The notes beneath the pieces were generated by a model. It saw only the letters and a list, made by a program, of their open reading frames with translations, ran no database searches and was not told where the DNA came from. A program made the translations under genes and the position numbers. A DNA stretch of 64,000 nt from Rhodeus uyekii (Eukaryota; Chordata; Actinopteri; Cypriniformes; Acheilognathidae), in contig JAWRVZ010000135.1 in NCBI GenBank assembly GCA_037043235.1, positions 159,501 to 223,500 of the forward strand, given 5' to 3'. Positions 11,501-23,737 of this stretch are shown here, one piece after another (positions within the stretch are counted from its first letter, which is position 1; every line of letters starts with the position of its first letter).

Positions 11501-14500
11501 TTGTATGCTTCGGGGCTCCTAAGGGAGCTCCAGCGTCAGAACTATCTTTGAGCAGGTGGATAGTCGAGGCTATCTCACTGACTTATGGCTCGGCGGGTCA
11601 GCAGTTCCTACTGCATGTCCACGCCCACTCTACCGGAGCATGGCTACCTCTAAAAGCTTTTGCGCAGGGGCTCCCCTTGCTGATACTTGTGATGTGGCTG
11701 GCTGGTCCTCACCGCATACTCTTATTAGGTTCTACCAGTTAGACCTTAACCCCGCTTTGGGAACCTTGGCCCTTTCGTAGTGAGCTACGTTAGCTTGGCG
11801 TACTCCGTTCGCTGAGGCGGCGTGGGTATTCTCGTTCCCATATGCGTTCCGACGCAGTGTTGAGTTCCCTTGACAGGGAACGTCTCAGGTTACTTACGTA
11901 ACCCTAGTTCCCTTAGAGGGAACGAGACACTGCGTCTCGTAGCCTCAGCTCCATCGCACGCCGGCTGTTTCAGACACTAGTTAAGCTGAGGCTTCTAGTT
12001 CACTGCGTGCCTTTATACTCCTGGCTCATGATATCACCCTCGGTGATTGCACTCGCACACCTGGTTTCAATTGCGCTTCAAGAGACAATCACGCTAATGC
12101 GTTCCCATATGCGTTCCGACGCAGTGTCTCGTTCCCTCTAAGGGAACTAGGGTTACGTAAGTAACCTGAGACGTTTTTGCAAGTATCCAAAATAACTGAC
12201 GCGATATGAAATAACAGAGAGAAATAGTGACCAAAACTTTTGTGGTGCGACATTATAGTTGAGTCGAACATAGTCGGCACAGCAAGTTTCAATCTTTCTG
12301 AAAATCCTGCATCGAGTTGTGCTTGTCTGAAAAATAATCTGTTGTAAAATATGAAAACAAAGGACCAAGCTCTTACTGACGCAGTCTGGAACTTCATTAA
12401 AAATAAAGTTCATCCACTCTAATGTTGGGATCAGAAGGAAGACAATGCAAAGACTTCTTCTCCACAGCTTGGCACTCCATAGCGTCTCGTCTTTGGAGCC
12501 ATCCATATCATTTAGTTTCTGCGTAGACCTACTTTTGCCTATATGGTTATTTACCTACTACACGTGCAAATCAGTGGGCGGAGCGAGACAGGCAGTGATG
12601 TAGAAGCAGGCGGAGTTTAGCCACACTTTTATGTAATAATGTAGCACATTCCACAACCACTTTGGCAGAATGGCGTCAATATAAGCTATTTTTAAGAAAA
12701 TTTGAGTTCTGAAATTTACAGGATGTTTTTTATAGTATAAGGACCTCTTTTATGTCAAAAGATCAAGGGAGATTTGATTTCTCAGTTCATGACCGCTTTA
12801 ATAATAAATATTTAAAATATATTACTGAACTGATCTATATAAGAACAGAGAAGACCCTTGCCTCAGGCTTGGATGATCAATAAATGATGGATGGAGGACC
12901 TGGTAGTAGGACTTAGTACTTACAACACACACACATAAAACAAAGCACAAACACCTCAGGCTAAATACAAAACACAGAACAGTTGAGTGTATAGGTCTCG
13001 CTGACTGACACTGCCTTTGTTCGTTTTGGGTGTGCATTTGTGTTTGTATATGATTGTATATGCTGCTAAGCAATAAATGTGCCATGACAAGCTTTGGCAT
13101 TAAGCGGGTTCGTGAGCATTGTATGATGGAACATAAATGTCAATGGATGGATGAAAATCGATGAAAATGGAAAGTTGAGAGAGAATGAGAAAGAGGGAAT
13201 GTCCAGTTCGCATTCGTCTAACACCAAGTTCCTATCACCATCTGCCATGCTGGAAAACAACAACTCCTATCAGCTTAAGGTCATCAATATGGTGTGTTGC
13301 TGGTCCAAAGTGGCGTACCATCAGTTTTTATCTTGTTGGCTATTCAGCATGACATTTTTTTTCTATTCCATTCTTCCAAAAGTTGCACATAGTGGGGGGG
13401 CGGGGGAGGGGGATGGTCTGCTCAGAAGGAGGTCATTATGACCACCATGGACGTTTCACTTTAACAAGTTTCTACAGCAAGTGCGTGACAAGGAGCTGGC
13501 TTAAAATTTCAAACTCCTTCAGGTAAAACCCTGAGGAGCGACAAAGATTTCTCCACACTGAGAGAACGAGAGGAAGACAGCGAAAGTAGGCGGCAAGACA
13601 GCAGGTTAACAAGCATTGTAACCAAAGACAGCTCCAGTGAGACCCTAACACTGTCTTTCACTCTCTCATTCACTCTCTCTCTTGAGAATGTGATGATGTC
13701 CACATGATTAATGAGGCCCATCATTTCTCCTCCAGCTCAAAGAGGAACTCGACTGGGACAGGGTGGTTGAGGGGAAAAAACACTCTTGCTAAACAACTTT
13801 CGTTCTTTTGTTTGCCTTCACTTCTAAAAGCATTCAACCAAGTAGTATGAAAGTATGACAGTTTCTCAAGGATAAATCTGTTGCCGTGGGACATTTAAAC
13901 TCCACCAAGTTCATTATTAAGAAAATATTACACTGAATCTAAACAATTAGCTTTAGTGAGGATTACAAAACCACTTACTACAGTTTGTCTAATGGAAATC
14001 AATAAATATCAAGATTAGCCTACCTATTCAAATTTAAAAGCATCAAACCATGAAGATGCATATGAAAAGTCTTCCTCCCCCCAGTCATATGAGCAACGAT
14101 GACCACTTTTTGTGTTGCTACAATACATCCACGCCAATAAGTATCAAGACCCCTGTCATATTGACCAGAAAAACGAAAGACGCATTACGAAAGCATGAAC
14201 TATAAATCAAAACTTTCCACCTAACTGTAAAAACGTATTAACAACAGAACAACTGTAGATATTTGCATTGTAAAAAACTACTCAGTGTCTATTCTGATAA
14301 ATACATCCATTGCATTTTAATATATAGTACATTTGATTACTATTCTAGATTAAGTTGTGATATGTAATGTTTTAGTTAATATTTTCGAAAAACCAAAATT
14401 GTTTATTTTTTTAATAAAAAAAATTGCAGTTAAGTTCTAATGCAATAATACTAGATGACTTTCAACAGCAAAAGACAGTAAAGTTTTAAAACTGATAGAA

Positions 14501-17500
14501 GTGCCATAACCTGAAAGAGCTTAAACTTACCTCCCAAGAGAGAAACATCTCATTTTCAAAGCAGAACAGACACCTTCCAAAAAAGGAACTAAAATCCTAA
14601 ATATAAAATGTCACACTGTAGAGCCAGAATAATTATCAAATCTGGAGGGACACAATAGCCTGAAAGACCAAAAACGTGCACCATAAACAACTAATAAACT
14701 GTCAAAAAGTTATCAACAACCATGTTGCTTCCACTCAAAGCACCTATGTAACCCAGATATGTAACACCATCAATACTACTGTACCTATTGCTGACAGACT
14801 TTTTCCCATAGGACAGTCGGCTCTTCCTGTCCCGTGGGCAGGGGGCAGGCAATCGAGAGCCTGAGACAACCAAGTCGAGCTGTTCACCTCGGGACATGGT
14901 GCGCTGAGAGGGAGGGATGACACGTTACCCCCCCCATATCTTCCCCAGACCTAAAGGCACCACAATCCCCCCAATCCCCAAATCCTCAATCCCCCCCCCC
15001 CCCTCTCTCTCTCTCGCCGTCACTCCAGCAGGTGTTGGCTATAGAAAGCCTGGACTTCTAAAACTGTAAATGGCAGCAGTGGCTGTGGGTAAAACTAGCC
15101 AGAGTGCATTATAAAAAGCTCCCCCCTCATTCCCAGGGATCTCAGACAGTGTTGTATTATGGTATTCAGATGTTTAAAACAAAACAGATATCCAACTGAC
15201 TTGGTGTCAAAACTATTAAAAGTCAATTTCCCTTTTTTAAGCAAATGCATCAGAATCTTATACAATGTCCCTACCGGTAACAAGTGATGAAAGTTACTGT
15301 ATGTAGATCTATGTACATTAGCACTAAATGCATCGGTCTCATTGCAGTTTTCTTTTCCGTGCTGATGTATTTCCTATTGAAACAGGAAGTTGGGGTGGGA
15401 GATACCAAGGGCTTGTCCTTTTTGGTAAATAGTCAATAGTCTTTAATTTACATCACAGCTGGGAACCATAATGTTTGGTAGAGCATAGCAAGTATGGTTG
15501 GGAGGAAGGACATACTTATTCTAGAGAACATTTGATCGGACACAAATTCAGGTATTCCCATGAGTGCAAGACGAGCCATCAGTATTTTTAAATGCATATA
15601 TCAGCTAAAAGATAATGTTGTTTACTTTTATCAATACATTACAATATAGAGTACAGATGCCCTCAAAGCTAAGATACAGTGAATAAAAGTCACAAAACCT
15701 AAGTTGGGATAAATTACGTTTACACCAACAGTGATTTTCAAAGAAAAGAGTAGTGATACCTGGTGTCTAGATGGTATTAATTGCTAATTTGTTATATTCA
15801 TTATTACATCATAATATAAAAAAGAAAAAAGATTTGGGAATAAAGAAGGTGCTGAGCAGCTCTGCACACAGTGAAACTTAATTGCTCTAATTGCTGCTTT
15901 ACTCTATATTGCATTAAATATCTTCTGACTTGCTTCTAAATGGAATGTCTTGTTACATGTCTGCAGCCAATTTAAATATGAAAAGAAACATTATTTACCG
16001 CCAGCAACCTAACTTACGAAGCTTGCTCAGGACAGTGTATACAAGACTTTTAACCATTAATTCCCTTTTGAAAAAAAAGCATCACAAATGAATCAAAAAT
16101 AATGAGTTTATTCACTGAATATGCCATACACTTCTGCCAGTAAGCTAAATGCTTTAAGAAATCCCCAGGGGTCTGTTTAAGTGTTTCTGTGCTGTTGGCC
16201 AAAGACCAGAGTTGATGAATCGCCTAGACCCCTGTGACTGATACAACACACACGCACTTACACAAAGCTAATCAGCAAGTAACCCATTTTAACACCTGTA
16301 ACTCCAAGCCAGTAAACGTTTGAAGAAACATTTCCTAAACGCAATACAATAGCTTCCTTTTATCAGACTGTCTGGACAGAACTGTGATAGCTATCTGAAG
16401 AGACTACGGTTACAACATCCTCGAGGAGTGCTGCCAATCTAAAGCCCTCTTGGCCCAATTCAGCTCACTGATGTCATTTGGTGTGTGTGGAATGCTAAAG
16501 CTGTGTGTTTGTTTCAGGCTGGCAGCCCAAGGACCTCTGAACACCTGTCACTGCTGGATCTGAGTTGAGAGAGATATTACGGGCCCCGGAAAAGAATGAG
16601 GGACAGCTGTTGTCGTTCTCTCATTCTCTTCCTCTCTCTCCCTCTTCTTTTTGCACTTGTGAATGCTGACAGCACAGAGAGCTCAGCACTACAAAATGCA
16701 CACTCGTGCTTTTCTGCCTGTCCCACACACATACACAAATGCATTCTGGGCCAGGTAACGTGAGCCAGGCTGTGTAACGCCACTCATGTAGGCATCTCCT
16801 CTGTGTAGCTGCTGCTAAAATTACTCATCTATTTACATCAGAGTCATGGCCTTTTTTACCAACACACACACACGCTTTAATGTTTTATGGGGACTTTCCA
16901 CTGGGACACATTGATATTTATACTGTACAAACTGTATATTCTATCCCCTAACCAGACCCCTAAACCTACTCATCACAGAAAACGTTCTACAATATTTACA
17001 TTTTCAGAAAACATCAAACTTCACATAACATCTGATGTACTGTGGATGCCATATTTAACCAACAGTGAGCTGTTTTTGTAATTATTTTGTATCTTTATGC
17101 CGATTGTTCAATTGATAAAAATATCTCCAGAACAAGGGAAATTTAATATGGCTGTAAGACTGCCTTACAAGGTCTATGAACATTTTTTATTCATTTATTT
17201 AGCCATATATTTCATGACTAAAGGTTCAGAACTCATATAGAGGAGTGATATCAGCAGGTATCATTAGATGTGTCCTACCTGGACTGCATGTCTTGTGTTT
17301 TGTGTTGGCTGGCTGGCGCCACCCCTGTGGTCTGATGTGTGACGTGCTGCTGAAGCTCCACTAACGACTGTAGATACTGCTGCTGGTGCTGCTGTTGCTG
17401 TTTGTAGCGGGACAGGATGAAGAACAAACCCAGGATGCTCTTCAGATTCCCATTACACACCTCTGAAGATCAAACACACCAGATTAGAGAAAGCACCACA

Positions 17501-20500
17501 GGAAGAGCTCTTTAATCCAGCGAAGATGCGGCAAACCTTAAATACATCATGTTTAAAAAGGAGAGGAGAAATGGCCGTTGAGTCAAATGGGAGCTAGCCT
17601 CATTTTAAGGAAGTTCAAGTTGTTCTTGCAATCAGTTGAGAATGTGGTCAAGTTCTGCTCTCTGAATGAGGAAGTTATACACAGTATGACAAAATAAATC
17701 TGTCTGAAGGATCCAAGTTTAGCACGGTCATTTGACTGTCTGGAGTCTTGTGTGTCATATATTAGCGTTAACATCTACAAAGAGATGCGGATTCAATAAG
17801 CAAAACTTTGAAGGGGCGGATGAAGTTTAGATAGCCAAATGCTTTTATCCCATGCACAAGATGATGCGCTATGAGGAATGGTTTTCAAACTTTTTCAAAA
17901 TTGAGGTTATGAGTTTGAATAAGTGCCAGCATGGTGTTGCTCTGATCACAGAGATAAAGGACTGAAGATGAAGGGCAAAGGCATCGATTGTCTGCGAACC
18001 GCCTGCAAGCAACGCTTTACTCTCTTGAGCCCATTTATGAAATGGCCTTCATTCAGACTTACAGACTGCTAATAGCTGGTGCTTAAAGAGACTGAAGTAT
18101 GGTAGTGCTGAGGCAGCGCTAAAGAGAAGAATCTGGTTTATTTCTGACAGCCCGCCTATTTGTTCTGCCCGTCAGCGATGTTTGGGGCTATCAATCTCCC
18201 CCCGGTTCAATTTGGGACCATGCGGAGTTGTAATTTGTATTCTACATAATAAAGCATTCAGTTGGTATGCTTCCATTGAACATACTTTCTGGGTCAGGCA
18301 ACAGAAATTTGGCACTTTTGGGTGTCGCTGCACTTCAGGTCAATGCGGAAAAAGAGTGGCGCAAAAAATGTTTATTCTAGCAGGCTAATTTGTAAATACG
18401 TTTTGTATGCTTTCATTAATGGAGGGAATGAGTCTTTTTCCTCATAATTACTTTGTACAACAGCATATGGAGAGCGTTTAGATCTTTGCAAAGGCTTCAT
18501 CAAGGGAACTATATTGATTAGCATTAAGCCATTAATGATTTCCATGAACACCAGCGAACTGAACAATGCTTATAAAAAGTTACCTTAAAGATTCCATTAT
18601 GGAAAATAACATCATTAATAATATTAATACAGTGGAGTTCACTTATCTCGACTCACGGTTAACTCGCCAGTCCTATTATGTCAACGTTTTTGAAGTGGAA
18701 CCGCAAATTTGACTTAGCATTTTCTTTTCAGTAATGTCGATTCTTTAATGTCGCCGAACACTAATATCTCGAGTACAAAATAGGGACAAATTCGCCACTT
18801 CACATGGCTATCTCGTGACTGAAGATAGTACCGAGTTCACTGCGCATGCGCTGAGTTTGCGTTGTACGTGGATCGTGGTGCAAATGTTCACTCTGTCAGT
18901 GACGCTTTACTCACAGTGGAGGACTCTCTGAAGTGAAAGCACATTCACATTCTTACGCTTCTCAGTGAGCAGCGAGTGCTGCCGTGGGTCCCACCCACAT
19001 CCCAAAGCCTCATCCGCTTCTGTGTGCACATAAAGCCCACCTTCTCTGATTTGATTGGTTTTCTAAAATGTTTTGACATTGGTCAGGAACGTGTGGTTGC
19101 CAAGCAATGAGTATGAGGCTTAGATGAAAGCAAACACACACACACACACATACACATACACAAACACAACCCTGTTTCTGTTCTGACGCGCGCTCTGCTC
19201 AGCGCCGCTGCGGATTGAAGAGCCCGGTTGTTAAAAGACAGGATGAAGCCGAATTTGTTAAGAAAGCACATTAGACAGGCAGAATGAAAGAAAGTATGCA
19301 GTCTAGTACAGCGTGATGACCTCACGAATATGTTTTGACAAAGACGTCGTTACTGATAGAAGCATTTGTTTTCAAGCAGATCGTTAAAGGCAAAAAGCAA
19401 CAATGCATTTTAGAGTTTGTAAATAAACCATATTAACCACGTCTGCAATACTATCACAACTGTGTCAGAGCGAAATGACTGTTTTGAGCAAATGTGTTTA
19501 CACGTGTGTTGTGCCTGTGTTTACACTGTGAGCGAAATTGTGTTTGCAATGTTGGAGAATATGATTAAAGGTTTGTATCGAGAATCAAAGGTGTTTTTTT
19601 ATTGTATTCTGGTAAATCTCTGCTGTTAGTTGGTGCACATATGCCTTTTGTTGTTAGCAAACATATCCAGTGTATGTACATTTTTAGATCATGCCGATCG
19701 CTTTATCAAATAAATTGCCAAATTTGTTGTTGGTTATCTCGATCATCAGTTTTCTCGATACTTTTTGCAACCCCCGAGGCCATCGACATAACCAGATTCC
19801 ACTGTACTAATATAAAATCATAATAAATGATTACGACATCTACTAATTAGAAGGACTCTTTCCAAATCTTTACATCAGCTATTGAGATTTTAGCTTTTCA
19901 TGATCGTACGGGCCAAAACCATGTAAAAAAACGTGTAAACAAACTCCAGTGAGCAAGGAAACATTTGAAACCTTAAGTAAAAGTTGTATAAAGTATACAA
20001 ATGAGCACACTTTAAACATAAGTCATGCCTTCCTGTTACTATCCGCACAAGGTCAAAGGCGTATCTTTTCATTAAGGGAAGTGAGGACAGGGAAGTGTGA
20101 ATACATTATCTTTTTACAGTTATGTGACCTTGAACACTTCCTCTGTATACAGTAGTGTTTTACCAATCCCTAGCCAAAATTGCCAGTAAATATCTAATAC
20201 TTCTGTAATACATTAATTACAAAGTGGTTTAGATGTAAACACACTGCCACTCAAAAGGTTGGAGTCAGTAAGATATCTGAATGGTTTTGTTTAAAAAAAA
20301 GGCTGTATTTATTTGATCAAAATTACACTAAAAACAGTAATATTGAGAAATATTACAATTGAACAAAAATAAACTAGTTTCAGGAATCATTCTCATTTGG
20401 TGCACAAGAAACATTATTTTTATTATTAATATATTTATCTATACTAAAAACAGTTTTTTCATTTTTGGAGTTTAGCAGCCTGCAGGCCTCTATTTCTGTG

Positions 20501-23500
20501 TTTCACAGAAGAAAGAAAGTCATTACAGGTTCGCAACGACATGAGGGTGAATAAATCATTTCATTTTGTGTCAGCCCAGCCGAGATTAGGAAAAGTGATT
20601 TCTATGAAAACAGGCTTTCTGTATTTTACATATTAATGAGTGTCTTTCAATTTGAAAACCTCAGAAGGTCATGCTTGATCTCTTTTGTATAACTTGTGAG
20701 GATTTTTATTTCAGCAAAAGGATTAAACAGCTCAGAAGAAGCACCTCTTCAGTTACGCTGAGTTAGTGCGGATGTCAGTTGAGTGAGTTTCTTTATACAC
20801 GTGTGTGTTTCTTGTCATGGTGGGTTTCACGGCCAGGTCACCGGTGAAGGTGCCCCCTTTGACCCCATGAGAAGTCTTTAGGACTAACTAGCTCTTTAAC
20901 AAACTACACCTTTTCACCAGTTGCTCGCAGCTAATGAGATCAAACCTCATCCTGCACCGAGGTCATGGGGTGCCCTGAACTTAAAAGAAATCTTAAAAAG
21001 CACTTAAAACCAGAATCCTGCTGTGCTTTCTGATATCCTTCACACTGTGAACAGAGTCATGGCCACTGCAGCAGGGAAAGGGATATTGAGAGTTTGCGCC
21101 TATCATTTCTGTGGGAAATAGTGTTAGGATAACCCTCAGCAGGGGCCGAGAGGAAGCTTTCCCAGAAGACAATTTTATTGCACAGAGGATGCGCTTTAGC
21201 GAAGGAGGTTAGGTTTCATTTAGGTATCAACTTTGTCTCAGATGTTTCTCTTAAAAGTCATTTATGGAATGACTTGCAGTATAGTGCTATTAAACAAAAT
21301 AGCATTACTGAATGTATTTTATTTAATAAATTGAAGATACTTTTGTAGGAGTGAAATTTAATCTACTCTGAATTTAATCTTGTTGTGGGAGAAATAATTT
21401 AATACACTGACAAAAAAGAGAAATACTATATATGTGACATACTGTCTATGGTTTAGACATTATTACATTTATTATTTTCCTTGGAAAACTCCTACGCACT
21501 CAAGCACATCAAACACAAAAAAACAACATTTTTATAAAGGTCTCCAGTCGGCATGCCTCATAAAATACTAAACATCAGCGTATGCAAGCCTTCAAAACCC
21601 AAACTCTGAAACCTCAGCTAATTTAATTAAGACAACTATTCACAGCTTTAGGAAAGATGCTCAATTCACACATGCGCACACGCACATACGCACACTCACT
21701 CACAAACACACACATGCGCACCTATATACGCACGCACATGCACACGCGCGCTCACAAACACACACACCGAAAATAAGGGAATAGTGTGTGATGAAAGCTT
21801 TGAGAAACCCAATACGCTCTATATTTATGGATCCTGTGCACTCATGGTGCTGGATTTAGCGGGACAGCTAAAACAGTATCCAAGCTGCTTTAGGTTAGTG
21901 GTGTCATTCCCCACAGAATTTAGTGCACTTGAGTCCTACACACTTAGTCCTTCTTAATCTGAAAAACAAAATCAAGGATCTTTGTGGTTTGTCGGAGAAG
22001 CCATTCTGAGAAACTTAAAACACTTTAAACATTCAAATTCAAATATCACCTATTGGCTAAGTACTCTACTAACAATGCACCTATAACAAAGATGTGATAC
22101 TTAACTGTGTGTGAATGCAGAACTAAATGTACTGTAAAAATAATGATTCATTAGGGATAAAAAACACTTTAAATTGATTTACTTATTTTTAACAGATTTG
22201 ATTATTTATATTTCTTCATTATATTCTGGTCTCTAGATATGTTTTGGGCCCTTATTTCCATGCAAATCTATGAGGTTTTGTAATGCACAATTATATTATA
22301 TTAAATAATAATGCTTATTATTTGTAATTCACAATCTGCTCCTATGATTGCTTAGAAGTGTAAACTAGCCACATAATTTGAGGTATCCTCAATCTTCATA
22401 GGCTGAATTTACAGTATGTTATGTGTACCATGTAATACTTTAAGGGAGAGTTCAACCAAAAATAAAAATTCATCATTTTCTCACCCTCAAGTTGTTCTAA
22501 ACATCTATGAATTTCTTTCTATTTTGAAAGAATGTCTGTGACCATATTGTTCAAAATATCTTATTTTGTGTTCAGCAGAAAAAATAACAGGTTTAGAACA
22601 ACTTGAGGGTCAGAAAATGATGACAGAATGTTCATTTTTGGGTGAAAAATACCTTTAATGTTGGTGATTATGAAAAAAAACATTAATTGTATATGTAAGC
22701 AGTATAATGTAGTAATAATTCTGATGAAAACATCACCAATCCATACTGTAGCAGGCCTATTTCTGTACATAAAGGTTTAAAGTTTCAGTTTTTTTTAAGT
22801 TTCAATCAGACAGAGGATTCTTACCTTCAGCAGAGAGCCCTTGAACACTGACTCCTCTGGCCCCTAAGAAATTCAGACAAGCCTCCACATTCTCAATCTG
22901 AAAGACAAAAACAAAAAGATCAGCTATAGAGCAAATTCGCAAGCACATGGTCATAGCATTGAGGATTTGGACGGTTTATGTAAGTGACCAGTAATGTCAG
23001 AGAGGCGGCTATTGAACCTCACACACATTCCTTTCAGTATTCAGAGTTCAACAAAGCCTTTGACAGCAATAGCTTCTTCTGAAGGTCTCCTTCAGTAATA
23101 GCATATTTCAGCATGTATGACAGCTCAACTGGTGTCTGACGCGTGCATGTCGATGTTGTGTGGGGACACGTTCGCAGACTTATTTCCACAAAGGCTCAAT
23201 TGTTGGGAGTCAGACAGTGTCATGACCCTAACCTTTGTGGGTCGGAACCGGAGTGTGACACTGGAACGGCAGTGTGTCACACCTACACACATGCTGACAG
23301 ACAGACCAGGCACGACGTTGCGGGCTGCAATAATACAGCACTTGACTGAAAGTGTGGTATTATCATGGCGCCTCCACTCATCGGCACAAAAAGAGACTTT
23401 GGCCATGTGATACGCATGGCTCACATATTTTACACTAATAGAGGGCAGAATTCTGAAGAAGTCATACAGTAGGGTCAGATCTGGTCAATGGGCCAGACCT

Positions 23501-23700
23501 CACTCTATTATTATGTGACAAGCGCAATACTATATGGAATGCATTGTGCTGTGTGCTGCACCCTTGTGACAGAAGCAGACAGTTGACTCAGCTCATTCAG
23601 TACATGAGACCCTGAGGGACTGCCCCAGTATAGTTATTAAAGTTGTCTATAATACACAGTCTAGTGACCATTTCCACAAATTTTTATACTGTTTTGAAGA

Positions 23701-23737
<37 letters not shown>

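Larger units (their letters stand above)
7208..12175 (+). mobile_element. DIRS-type tyrosine-recombinase retrotransposon, full length, degenerate genes
   Basis: DIRS elements copy themselves by reverse transcription and integrate with a tyrosine recombinase instead of an integrase, so they leave no target duplication. All structural hallmarks are here: inverted terminal repeats, gag-like, RT, RNase H and recombinase remnants in that order on the plus strand, and an internal complementary region (11834-11937) just before the right repeat whose two halves are the complements of the outer left and outer right ends. GTT occurs at both outer borders (7208-7210 and 12173-12175). The inverted repeats are identical over about 145 bp, but the reading frames carry many stops and frameshifts. 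The GC content is clearly above the surroundings. The element lies in the 11.5-kb nav3 intron, antisense to nav3. Confidence 0.93.
12802..16860 (-). other. nav3 intron, unique-looking stretch
   Basis: No gene was recognised. It contains a G-rich cluster (13394-13416), a C/CT tract (14989-15020) and otherwise AT-rich sequence with short chance frames. Confidence 0.5.
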
